A DNA stretch of 64,000 nucleotides from Ahrensia sp. (GTDB lineage Bacteria > Pseudomonadota > Alphaproteobacteria > Rhizobiales > Rhizobiaceae): the NCBI GenBank assembly GCA_002698425.1, contig NZXU01000052.1, positions 3,817-67,816 of the forward strand, read 5' to 3'. Positions 35,099 through 45,400 of the stretch are shown in pieces. The translations under genes were made by a program, and so were the position numbers. Within the stretch, counting starts at the first letter, position 1; every line of letters starts with the position of its first letter. The notes under the pieces are model-generated. The model worked only from the letters and a program-made list of their open reading frames with translations. It had not been told where the DNA came from and ran no database searches.

Positions 35099-35121
35099 GG
35101 GGCGGCGCGTGGCGCCGCCCC
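35099..35121. terminator. hairpin between convergent genes
   Basis: GGGGCGGCGC (35099-35108) pairs exactly with GCGCCGCCCC (35112-35121) around a 3-nt loop, right after the hydrolase stop and just before the DEAD-box gene end. There is no T-run on either side, so it may be a barrier or a weak bidirectional terminator. Confidence 0.45.
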
Positions 35122-35124
35122 TGA

Positions 35125-36960
35125 TCACGCCGGCCGCTTCGGCTTGCGGTCCTTGCGTTTCGGCGCGGGGCCGCGGTCGGCGGGCGGGCCCTTGTGTTTA
35201 TGGCCCGGCTTGCCGCCCTTCTTGAATTTCGGTTTCCCGTCGCCCGGTTTCGCATCTCTGGGCTTCGCATCCCTCGGCTTTCCTCGCGGCTCATCCGCCG
35301 GGGCGATGGCGACGCCTCTCTCGATGGTTCCGGCCTGGCTGATTCGCTCGGCGAAGCTGGCGGCCTTGTCGGCGGAAATCTCGAACCGGGTTTCGGCGGC
35401 GTCGATCCGGATCGCGCCGACATCGCGTTTGGTCACGCCGCCAGCGTTGCAGATCATCGGCAGTAGGAATTTCGGATCGGCGCGGTGCTTGCGCCCGAGC
35501 GAGATGGTGAACCAGACGCCGCCCTGCATGTCGGGGCGCGGCTCGCGCACCCGCGGCTGTTCGTCGGCGGAGCGGCGGTCGCGTTTGGACCGCTTGTCCT
35601 GCAAGGCCTCGGCGGGAAGCGGCAGCAAATCCTCCGGGATCGGCCGGGCCGACAGCTGCTGACGCAGGAACGCCGCGGCGATGCGCTCGGGCCCGACCTT
35701 GTCCAGCAACTCGGCGACGAATTCCGCTTCCTGCCCGGACGGCTCGGCGGCCGAGACGGCGGCGTCGAGGATCTGGCGGCGGTAGCGCGCCTCGATCTCG
35801 GCGATGCCGGGGGCGGCGCGCATGGTCGCCGTCAGTTTCGCCATGGCGAGGACGCGATGCGCCGCGCCACGCCTGTGTTCCGGAACGATGAGCACGCAGA
35901 CGCCCTTGCGCCCGGCGCGGCCGGTCCGGCCGGAACGGTGCAGCAGGGTCTCCGGGTTGCTCGGCACGTCGGCATGGACCACGAGGTCGAGGTTCGGAAG
36001 GTCGATGCCGCGCGCCGCGACATCGGTCGCCACGCAAACGCGGGCGCGCCCGTCGCGCATGGATTGCAGCGCATTGGACCGCTCCGATTGCGCCATCTCG
36101 CCCGAAAGCGAAACGACGGAGAAGCCGCGATTGGCGAGCCGCGCCGTCAGATGGCGCACCGCTTCGCGCGTGTGGCAGAACACCAGCGCGCTTCTGGAGT
36201 CGGAATCGAGTAGCGCATTGATGATGGCGTGTTCCCGCTCGTCGCGGCGTACCAGCATCAGCTGATATTCGATGTCCGCATGCTGTTCGGTGGCTGCGAC
36301 CGTCTCGACCCGCACCGCGTTGTTCTGCACGGTCCTGGCCAGTTCGGCGATGCCGCGCCGCACCGTCGCCGAAAACAGCAGGGTCCGGCGCTCTTCCGGC
36401 GCCGCGCCGAGGATGAATTCCAGATCGTCGCGAAAGCCGAGATCCAGCATCTCGTCGGCCTCGTCGAGCACCACCGCGCGGATGGCGCCGAGATCGAGCG
36501 CGCCCCGAGTGATGTGGTCGCGCAGGCGTCCGGGCGTACCGACGACGAGATGCGCACCGCGTTGCAGCGCCCGGCGTTCGGTGCGCATGTCCATGCCGCC
36601 GACGCAGGTCGCGATCCTGATCTCGGCCGTTGCGTAGAGCCATTCGAGTTCGCGCTGCACCTGGATGGCCAGTTCGCGCGTCGGCGCGATGACAAGGCCG
36701 AGCGGCGCGGCGGCCGCATCGAAACGCTCGGCGCTACCCAGCAGCGTCGACGCGATCGCGATGCCGAAGGCGACCGTCTTGCCGGAGCCGGTCTGCGCGG
36801 AGACCAGCAGGTCGGCCTCGCCATGCTCCTCGTTGGTCATCGCCTGCTGGACCGGCGTCAGCTGATCGTAGCCCTTCTGCGCCAGGGCGGCGGCGAGGGA
36901 GGGATGGATGGCGGTATTTTGGGAAGTCGGGTTCGGGTCGGCACTCAACGTGATGGTCAC
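35125..36960 (-). CDS. DEAD-box ATP-dependent RNA helicase with DbpA-type C-terminal domain
   Basis: 611 residues. Helicase motifs in order: Q motif (YDQLTPVQQAM), I SAQTGSGKT, Ia APTRELA, Ib TPGRL, II DEAD (VLDEADEML), III FSATV, IV-V ATDVAARGIDL, VI HRSGRTGRAGR. After a linker, a DbpA-like RNA-binding domain follows (VWFTISLGRKHRADPKFLLPM, AGGVTKRDVGAIRI). The tail is Lys/Pro/Gly-rich and basic. It likely remodels rRNA or mRNA structure, as for ribosome assembly or cold adaptation. Confidence 0.93.
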   Translation of the reverse strand: MTITLSADPNPTSQNTAIHPSLAAALAQKGYDQLTPVQQAMTNEEHGEADLLVSAQTGSGKTVAFGIAIASTLLGSAERFDAAAAPLGLVIAPTRELAIQVQRELEWLYATAEIRIATCVGGMDMRTERRALQRGAHLVVGTPGRLRDHITRGALDLGAIRAVVLDEADEMLDLGFRDDLEFILGAAPEERRTLLFSATVRRGIAELARTVQNNAVRVETVAATEQHADIEYQLMLVRRDEREHAIINALLDSDSRSALVFCHTREAVRHLTARLANRGFSVVSLSGEMAQSERSNALQSMRDGRARVCVATDVAARGIDLPNLDLVVHADVPSNPETLLHRSGRTGRAGRKGVCVLIVPEHRRGAAHRVLAMAKLTATMRAAPGIAEIEARYRRQILDAAVSAAEPSGQEAEFVAELLDKVGPERIAAAFLRQQLSARPIPEDLLPLPAEALQDKRSKRDRRSADEQPRVREPRPDMQGGVWFTISLGRKHRADPKFLLPMICNAGGVTKRDVGAIRIDAAETRFEISADKAASFAERISQAGTIERGVAIAPADEPRGKPRDAKPRDAKPGDGKPKFKKGGKPGHKHKGPPADRGPAPKRKDRKPKRPA

Positions 36961-37058
36961 TTTCTCTGAAAGGCGCGCACTATCACGTTGCGCGCGCTTT
37001 GGGCAGCGATTGTTGCGATCGGTTGACCTGAAAGTGGAACGCGTTGGCTATCGGCCAA

Positions 37059-38153
37059 TCACGCCGGAATAGGCTTCGCCGCCCAGTCCTGCGCCTTCGT
37101 ATCGCGCAGATCCGCAATCGCCGCCGCTCCGCGTCTGTCGAGCGCGGCGGACAGGTCCCGGGTGATCTCGTTGGCGATGCCGGGGCCGCGATAGATCATG
37201 CCGGTATAGAGCTGCACGAGGTCCGCGCCGGCCTCGATCTTGGCGAGCGCGGTCGCGCCGCTGTCCACCCCGCCGACGCCGATCAGCGTCTTCAGCGGGC
37301 CGAGCCGCAGCCTCGTCTTGGCGAGCACGATGGTGGAGCGATCGAAAACCGGCCGGCCCGACAATCCGCCGGCCTCGCCGGGGTCGCGCCCGATCCCGGC
37401 GCGCGACAGCGTCGTGTTGGAGACGATCATTCCGTCGAGGCCCTTGTCCAGGACCTCGGCGACGATGTCGTCGAGCCCGTCCTCGGTGATGTCCGGCGCG
37501 ATCTTCAGGAACACCGGCACGACTCGCTTGTGGGTCTCCTCCTCCTCGCGCCGCGCCTCGGCGAGGCGCGTCAGCAAGTCGGCCAGCTGTGCGCGGCCCT
37601 GCAGATCGCGCAGGCCCGGCGTGTTGGGCGAGGAGATATTGACGGTGAAATAGTCGGCCAGCGTGTAGAAGCGGTGCAGCCCCGTCACGTAGTCGGCGAT
37701 GCGGTCCTCGGCGTCCTTGTTGGCGCCGATATTGACGCCGAGGAGCCCGTGGCCGCGCCGCGCGACCAACCGGTCGAAGGCAGCGTCATGGCCCTCATTG
37801 TTGAAACCGAGCCGGTTGATGACGGCATGGTCGGCGGGAAGCCGGAAGATGCGCGGGCGCGGATTGCCGGGCTGCGGCTTCGGTGTCGTCGTGCCGATTT
37901 CCGCGAAGCCGAAGCCGATGGCGACCAACTCGTCCGGCACCTCGGCGTTCTTGTCGAAGCCGGCGGCGACACCGACCGGGTTGGCGAAGGTCAGCCCCGC
38001 CGTCGTCACGGAGAGACGCGGATCGGGCCTTGCCGCGCGCACCGGCAGGACGCCGGTCTTCAGCCCCGCGATCGCCATGCGATGCGCCGTCTCCGGCTCG
38101 AAGCGGAAGGCCAGCCACTGACCGGCGCAGGACAGGATCGATGCGGGATTCAT
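37059..38153 (-). CDS. pyrD: dihydroorotate dehydrogenase (quinone), class 2
   Basis: 364-residue FMN enzyme that oxidises dihydroorotate to orotate in pyrimidine synthesis, passing electrons to the quinone pool at the inner membrane. The N-terminal helix (FRFEPETAHRMAIAGL) is the class 2 membrane-associated extension. Core motifs: NPVGVAAGFDKNAE, GTTTPKPQPGNPRPR, NRLGFNNEGHDA, VNISSPNTPGLR (catalytic Ser), and VGGVDSGATALAKI near the C-terminus. Its ATG overlaps the stop of the DUF952 gene by 4 nt, a pairing usual in Hyphomicrobiales. Confidence 0.95.
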   Translation of the reverse strand: MNPASILSCAGQWLAFRFEPETAHRMAIAGLKTGVLPVRAARPDPRLSVTTAGLTFANPVGVAAGFDKNAEVPDELVAIGFGFAEIGTTTPKPQPGNPRPRIFRLPADHAVINRLGFNNEGHDAAFDRLVARRGHGLLGVNIGANKDAEDRIADYVTGLHRFYTLADYFTVNISSPNTPGLRDLQGRAQLADLLTRLAEARREEEETHKRVVPVFLKIAPDITEDGLDDIVAEVLDKGLDGMIVSNTTLSRAGIGRDPGEAGGLSGRPVFDRSTIVLAKTRLRLGPLKTLIGVGGVDSGATALAKIEAGADLVQLYTGMIYRGPGIANEITRDLSAALDRRGAAAIADLRDTKAQDWAAKPIPA

Positions 38154-38497
38154 CCCTCGATCTCCGGAAAGATGTGCGCGCCGTCCTCGCCGAGCGGCAA
38201 GTCCTTCACCCAGATCGCCGCCGCGAGATCGAGCGGCTTGTAGAGATGCGGGAACAGCGCGCCGCCGCGCGACACCTCCCATTTCAGGTCGCCGCCGAAA
38301 TCCTTCGTGTCGACGGCGACCAGCAGGAGGTTGTCCTGCCCGGCGAAGTGTTTCGCCGCTGTCTCGCGCATCTGGTCGCCGGTGGAGAAGTGGATGAAGC
38401 CGTCGGCGATATCGATCGGCGCGCCGGCGAACGCGCCCGCCTTTTCGGCCTCGGCCCATTGGTCGCGCGTGGCGATCTTGTAGATGATCCGGTCCAT
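38150..38497 (-). CDS. DUF952 family protein
   Basis: 115-residue small cytoplasmic protein. IIYKIATRDQWAEAEKAGAF, DGFIHFSTGDQMRETAAKHF and FPHLYKPLDLAAAI match DUF952. Function unknown. It is first in a two-gene operon with pyrD and the reading frames overlap by ATGA. ATG at 38497 (MDRIIYK) is the family N-terminus; an upstream in-frame extension is not conserved-looking. Confidence 0.9.
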   Translation of the reverse strand: MDRIIYKIATRDQWAEAEKAGAFAGAPIDIADGFIHFSTGDQMRETAAKHFAGQDNLLLVAVDTKDFGGDLKWEVSRGGALFPHLYKPLDLAAAIWVKDLPLGEDGAHIFPEIEG

Positions 38498-38654
38498 GCT
38501 TGCTGAATAGTGCCGGCGCCCTGTGGAGGAAAGCCATGAACCGCGAAACGGACAGGATTCTTGCAAGGCTACGGCGAACTGTCGCAATTCGCGCCGAATT
38601 ATCTGCTATGGCAGGCAAAAGGGACGCCGACATGACGCAAGAGGATTTGACGCG

Positions 38655-39065
38655 ATGAGACTGACCTGCCGCGAATTCGCCGCCACGGTGCTGCTCGCCC
38701 CGCTGCTCGCCGCCGCCCCGGCATCCGCCGAAACCGGCCGTTACGTGATGGAAAAGACCGCGGAGGGCTATGTCCGCATGGACACCGCCACCGGCGAAAT
38801 GTCGATCTGCGCGGAAAAGAGCGGCCAGCTCGTCTGCAAGCTCGCCGCCGACGAGCGCGCCGCCTTCCAGGATGCGCTCGACCGGCTCGAGGAACGCGTC
38901 TCGCGCCTCGAGGAGAAGGCGGACCGCACGCTGGCCGTGCCGAGCGAGGAGGAATTCGACGAGGGGCTCGACCGCATGGAGAAGTTCTTCCGCCGTTTCC
39001 TCGGCATCATCGAGGAACAGGAAAAGCGCGAAAACGGCGGCGGCATGCTGCCCGACCGGACCTGA
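38655..39065 (+). CDS. small secreted protein with coiled-coil segment, unknown
   Basis: 136 residues with a signal peptide (VLLAPLLAAAPASA). The mature part has a beta-like start (GRYVMEKTAEGYVRMDTATGEMSIC, two Cys), then an acidic coiled coil (DALDRLEERVSRLEEKADR) and a Glu-rich C-terminus. No known domain recognised. ATG at 38655 follows AGAGGA. It is divergent from DUF952-pyrD and followed by tRNA-Phe. Confidence 0.75.
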   Translation: MRLTCREFAATVLLAPLLAAAPASAETGRYVMEKTAEGYVRMDTATGEMSICAEKSGQLVCKLAADERAAFQDALDRLEERVSRLEEKADRTLAVPSEEEFDEGLDRMEKFFRRFLGIIEEQEKRENGGGMLPDRT

Positions 39066-39098
39066 AGTCGGTCTCCGGCGGGATCGGGAAATTGGCGC

Positions 39099-39126
39099 TT
39101 GCCAGCGCAAAATCACATGCTATAAC
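39099..39126 (+). promoter_or_regulatory. putative sigma-70 promoter of tRNA-Phe
   Basis: TTGCCA at 39099-39104, a 16-bp spacer, then TATAAC at 39121-39126. It lies about 60 bp before the mature tRNA 5' end, which would leave a short leader to be processed. Confidence 0.5.
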
Positions 39127-39188
39127 CCGCGCACTTTCCGGCGGCGCAGCCCCGGAACGTGCCTTCACGACGATTGTCTGAAGTGTTT

Positions 39189-39263
39189 GCCCGGGTAGCT
39201 CAGGGGTAGAGCAGCGGATTGAAAATCCGCGTGTCGGTGGTTCAAATCCGCCCCCGGGCACCA
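39189..39263 (+). tRNA. tRNA-Phe (GAA)
   Basis: 75-nt tRNA with the CCA end encoded (39261-39263). The acceptor stem GCCCGGG/CCCGGGC is fully paired. The D arm is GCTCAGGGGTAGAGC. The anticodon stem GCGGA/TCCGC encloses the loop TTGAAAA with anticodon GAA at 39221-39223. The T arm has GGTTCAAATCC. Confidence 0.97.
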
Positions 39264-39496
39264 CCAAACCCGACATCCGCAGTATTCGTTTGCGCCGCAC
39301 GCTGTCCATCCTGTGGATAGGGCAGGCTTGTCTGTTGATAAAACTTCCGATTTTCGCGCCTTCGAATCATTCGACATTGATTTGAATTCAAATCGTGACC
39401 AACCTGCTGGCGAGGGTGGACGTTTTGATTCGACATGCTGTTGCCGAGTGTCGGCCTGCTGTGATTGCTGAACGGGGAGGTGCTGCGGGCGGATCA

Positions 39497-42400
39497 ATGC
39501 GGCGTGCGTTGTCGCACGTCTCCGTCCTTTCCGTGCTTGTCGCCGCCTTCGGAGTGCCGCTGCCCTACCTAGCGAGCTCCGGCTCCGCCCGCGCCGAGAA
39601 CGAGGGCTGCGTCGTCAACGGCTCGACCGCCGACTGCCCCGACGTGCCCCAGGCCGGTATCCGATACACATCCCACGTCACCACCGTCACCGTGTCGGGG
39701 TCGACCCCCGGCGTGACCGTCGTCGATCCGTCGAGAATCGGCATCGAGCTGGATCAGACCGGAGCCGACGGCAGCGACGGCATTTCGACGACGTTCAGCA
39801 ACACCGTAACCGTCAAGATCGACGGCAATGACACGGAAGTCATCGCCGACAGCGACAACCAGCCGGTTCTCTCGGATGGTTTCTACATCATCGTGGTTGG
39901 CGACAACGACTTTTCCATCAACGGCACCAGCTATACCGGCGACGAGTTGGCGCAATACCTTGCCGGAACGCCCGACGATCCCGGCGAAACGGTCCATGCA
40001 AGCCTTACCCTGACGCATCGGGAACCGTATCCGGGCAATGACGGCGGGCTCTCGACCACGAACGCCTACGGCGTCTCCGTCACGTCTTATGGCGGCAATG
40101 GCGGCAATGGCAGCTGCCATTCGGTGCTCGTCTACACCTGGTGCCATGACGGCCATCACGGCGGGAACGCCGGCTCGGTCGCGATCAACAACAATGGCGT
40201 GGTTACCGTCGACGCGACGAGCGACAAGCGCTACGGGATCAACGCCATCAGCAAGGGCGGCGAGGGCGGCGACGGCGGCGGCGCCTTCGGCCTGTTCGCC
40301 TCCAAGGCCGGCCATGGCGGCGCCGGCGGCACCGGCGGCGAGATCACCATCAATCTCGGCATCCATTCCGACATCACCACCCATGGCAAGCTCGGCCACG
40401 GCGTCTTCGTCCAGAGCCTCGGCGGCAATGGCGGCACCGGCGGCGAACCGTCGGGCATCGCGGCGCTCGGCGACAAGGGCGGCCAGGGCGGCAATGCCGG
40501 CGCGGTGGTGGTGGCGAATGCCGGCTCCATCCTGACCACGGGCGAAGCCGCCTATGGCATCAACGCGTCGAGCATCGGCGCGGGCGCCGGCAGCGGCAGC
40601 AGTTCCGGCGGCATCTATGCGGTCGGCGGCGCGGGCGGCGGCTCTTCGACCGGCGGCGTGGTCACGGTGCGCAACAGCGGCTCCATCGAGACGACGAACA
40701 GCGACGCCTTCGGCGTTTTCGTCCAGTCGGTCGGCGGCGGCGGCGGCAATGGCGGCAGTTCCGGCGCGCTCGTCTCCGTCGGCGGCCATGGCTCGTCCGG
40801 CGGCAACGGCGGGAAGGTCGAAGTCTACAACAGCGGCTCGGTCAAGACCGGCGGTGATGCGGGAGGGCCGGGCGACGGCTCGGTCGGCGTCTTCCTGCAA
40901 TCGGTCGGCGGCGGCGGCGGCAATGGCGGCAACGCCTATTCGGGCGGTCCGAGCATCTCGGTCGCGGTCGGCGGCAGCGGCGCGATCGGCGGTGAGGGCG
41001 GGACGGTCTCCTACAACCCGCTCGCCGATGGCGATACGGTCGCCGATCTCGCCAGTTCCTCCGTCGTGACGACCGGGGACCGTTCGCACGGGATCCAGGC
41101 CCAGTCGGTCGGCGGCGGCGGCGGCAATGGCGGCTTCGCGGTTGCCGGCAGCGTCGGCGTCGGCACGCTCAACGCAAGCGTTTCGGTCGGCGGCAGCGGC
41201 GCCAAGGGCGGCGCGTCCAACGCGGTCACGGTCAATCAGAACGGCCTCGTCGAGACATCCGGCGACCAGTCGATCGGCATCTTCGCCCAATCGGTGGGCG
41301 GCGGCGGCGGTAATGGCGGCGGCTCCGTGGCGGCGTCCGTGGGCGGCAGCTACACCGTCGGGGTCGCGGTGGGCGGCAGCGGCGGCACCGGCGGCGCCAG
41401 CAACACCGCGACCGTGAACGCCGCCGGCTCCGTGATCACCAAGGGCGATCTGTCCCATGCGATCCTGGCGCAATCGATCGGCGGTGGCGGCGGCAATGGC
41501 GGCTTCTCGGCGGCGGGCGCGGTCGGAGGCATGTCCGGCACGGTCTCGCTCGGCGGCAGCGCCTCGGAAGGCGGCGACGGCAAGACCGTCGTGGTCAACA
41601 CCCAGGCCGGCGACGAGTCCGGTTCCGTCGTCTCGACGGCGGGCGACGGCTCCGTCGGCGTCTTCGCGCAGTCGATCGGCGGCGGCGGCGGCAATGGCGG
41701 CGTGGCGGGCTCGCTCTCGGTGGGCGGCGGCGGCATCGGCGTGTCGCTCGGCGGCACCGGCGGTGCAGGCGGCAAGGGCGGGACGGTCACGGTCGGCAAC
41801 GCCACCGACGTGACGACGCGCGGCAAGAACGCGACGGCCGTCCTCGCCCAGTCCATCGGCGGCGGCGGCGGCAATGGCGGCTCTTCGCTGTCCGGCTCCG
41901 GCGGCGTGATCGGTGTCTCGGTCGCGGTGGGCGGCAAGGCCGGCGGCGGCTCCAATGGTGGCACGGTCAATCTTACCAACCACGGAAACATAACCACCGG
42001 CTATTCGGTCGACTCGGTCGTCGACGGAGAGACGGTCACCGAACTCTTCGGCAGCAAGTCCTACGGCATCTTCGCGCAATCGGTCGGCGGCGGCGGCGGC
42101 AATGGCGGCTATGCGATCTCCGGCGCGCTGGGCGTGTCCATCCCGGACATGCCGGGCGGCGCCGCGGCGATCTCGGTCGGCGGCAAGGGGGGCGGGGCCA
42201 GCACCGGCGGCACGGTCACGGTCGACAATTACGGCGGCATCGAAACCTTCGGCCTCGATTCCCATGCGATCTACGCCCAGTCGGTGGGCGGCGGCGGCGG
42301 CAATGGCGGCTTTGCCGGCAGCGTCTCTATGACGGTGGGCTCCGGCGCGTCCGTCGGCGTTGCGGTCGGCGGCAGCGGCGGCGGCGGCGGCGACAGCGGA

Positions 42401-45400
42401 ACCGTGACCGTCACGGCCGGCGCGGCGGACACGGCCGCGACGATCGTCACCCACGCGGACGGCGCGGACGGCATTCACGCCCAGTCGGTGGGCGGCGGCG
42501 GCGGCGATGGCGGCTTCGCCATGTCGGGCGCCTTCGGCTTTGGCGGCGAGGTGTCCGTCGATGTCTCCGTGGCCATCGGCGGCCCGGGCGGGCAGGGCGG
42601 CAAGGGCGGCGTCGTCACCGTCACCGCCTATCAGGACATCACGACCCATGGCGACAGCTCCATCGGCGTCATGGCGCAATCGATCGGCGGCGGCGGCGGC
42701 AATGGCGGCATGGCCGTGAGCGGAACCCTGGCCTTCTCGGAATCGGCCGGCGCAACGGGCGTATCCGTCGGCGGGGCTGGCGGAGACGGCAATACCGCGA
42801 ATGCGGCGACCGTCGACAATTACGGCGCGATCACCACCTGGGGCCGGGACTCCATCGGCATCCTCGCCCAGTCGATCGGCGGATCGGGCGGCAATGGCGG
42901 CCTTGCGGTCGCCGCGCAGATGACCGGAACCTCGAATATCGGCGCGACGGTCGGCGTCAGCATCGGCGGCGGCGGCGGAACCGGCAACAGCGCAGGCATG
43001 GTCACGATCACCAACCACCAGCTGGCGGCGATCCTGACGAATGGCTACGGCAGCCACGCGATCAAGGCGCAGTCCATCGGCGGCGGCGGCGGCAATGGCG
43101 GTCTCGCCGTGACGGCGCAGCTGGGCAAGTCCTCGGGGACGGAAGACGAGGAATCGAAGACGCTGAATGTCGGCGTCGCGGTCGGCGGAGCGGGCGGCGA
43201 CGGCGGTTTCGGAAACACGGTCACCGTCACCAATGACGGCGGGATCACGGCCAAGGGCACCGCCGCGACGGGCATTTTCGCGCAATCGGTCGGCGGCGGC
43301 GGCGGCGACGGTGGCGGCGGCGTCAATGGCGTCGGCATGCTGACGGATTCCGCCAATGAATCCTCGCGGTCCGTCGTCGCCGATGTGACGATCGGCGGCA
43401 ATGGCGGCGACGGAAACTATGGCGGAGAGGTCGACGTCACCAATTCCGGCAACGTGAAGACCGAGGGCGATAGCGGCCACGGCATCCAGGCCCAGTCTGT
43501 CGGCGGCGGCGGCGGCGTCGGTGGACGGGCCAATACCTACCAGGTGATCATCACGAAGCCCGAAGAGGGCCAGACAGCGAACAAGAACAACCTTTCGCTG
43601 GCCGCGACCATCGGCGGCAATGGCGGCACCGGCAGTCACGGCGGCAAGGTCAAGGTCGACAATTCCGGCGAGATCGAAACCTCGGGCGACACCGCCCACG
43701 GCATCTACGCCCAGTCGGTGGGCGGCGGCGGCGGCGATGGCGGCAACGGCACCGTCGGGCTCGGCGGGATCCTGAACCTGAAGGGCGCCGACTCCATCAT
43801 CACGTCGAAATACGGGTCGCTGAAGACCTACAAGAACATCCAGGTCGCGGTCGGCGGCTCGGCCGGCTCGACGGGCGATGGCGGGGTGGTCGAGGTCGAC
43901 AATTCCAACCACGTCACGACGCATGGCGCGAACTCCATCGCCATCCTGGCGCAGTCCGTCGGCGGCGGCGGCGGCATCGGCGGCACTGGCGTGTCGGGCG
44001 CGACCGGGCTGTTGGGGCTCGGCGGCGCCGGAGGCTCGGCGGGCAATGGCGGGATCGTGACCGTCACCCAGACGGGCGAGGCCATTGTCGAGACATTCGG
44101 CGTGGCCTCCCACGGCGTCTTTGCACAGAGCGTCGGCGGCGGCGGCGGCATGGCCGGCAGCGTCAACAGGGTGATGACGTCGGCCATGAAGGAGGGGCCG
44201 GTCAACGTGCCGGCGATGAATATAGGCGCCGGGCTCGCCATGGGCCGCAGCGGCGGCAATGGCGGCAGCGGGGCGAAGGTCGAGGTCGATTTCGACGGGA
44301 TGATCGTCACCCATGGCGACAGCGCCGCGGCGATCATGGCGCAGTCGGTCGGCGGCGGCGGCGGCGTCCTCGGCGATCTCGGCAACGTCACCGATGTCCT
44401 GAGCTATCAGCTGGGCAGCGCCGGCGACGCCGGCAATGCCGGTGTCGTGACCGTGGACCTGACGGGAACCGTCAAGACCGCCGGCAACAGCGCGACCGGC
44501 ATTTTCGCCCAGAGCGCCGCGGGCACCGCCGGCGGCGCGCACACCGGCGAGGCCGGCAATGTGAATGTGACGGTGAACGGTTCGGTCCTCACCGCGCAGA
44601 TCCTCGACACGGAGGACGACGGAACCCTCGAGGCCCCCAAGCGCGGTCTCGGCGCTGTCGGCATCCTCGCGCAGAGCGTCGCGGTCGATAATGACAAAAA
44701 CGGCGACATCACGGTTACGATCAACGGCGCGGACACGGTGGTCGCCGGCGGCCGCAGCCTCGTCGTGGACGACAAGCACACTTTCCTGGGCGTCGGCGTC
44801 TGGTTCACCGACGGCGACGCCAACACGCTGGCCAATCACGGCCATATCACCACCTTCGACGGCGTCGACGACGGCTACGCGATCTTCGCCAGCGGCAGCG
44901 ACGCGACCCATCTCGGTGGCTCCGAGACGGTCACCAATGCCGGCACCGTCACCGGCTCCTTCGATCTCGGCACGGGCGTCAACAGCTTCACGAACCAGGC
45001 GGGCGCGACGCTCAATTTCGGCAAATATGCTTTCGCCGGGGCTGGCGGAACGGTCTCGAACAGCGGCTGGATGTCGCCCGGCGGTGACGGCAAGGTCATG
45101 ACGACCAGCATGACGGGCGACTTCACCCAGACCGCGACCGGTGTCTACGGCGTCGATCTGGACCTGTCGAAGACATCGCTGGTTACCGTTTCGCCGCTCA
45201 TGCCGGCCGAGGCCGACACGCTGATGTCGGCTGACACGATCGCTTTCGACGGCGCCGTCCGCCTGTCGCTTCTCAATATCGGCACGGCCAAGCCCGGTCA
45301 GCACACGGCGCTCCTCGCGCGCTCCGAAATATCGCTGACGGACAACGGCCTGGTCCTCGACGCGCCGGTCAGCGCGGTCGCCAAGTATTCGCTTTCGACC

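Noticed and set aside
40100..44520. Regularly spaced repeats considered as a CRISPR-like or satellite array
   Set aside because: They are in frame within the autotransporter passenger, with unequal spacing and protein-level conservation.
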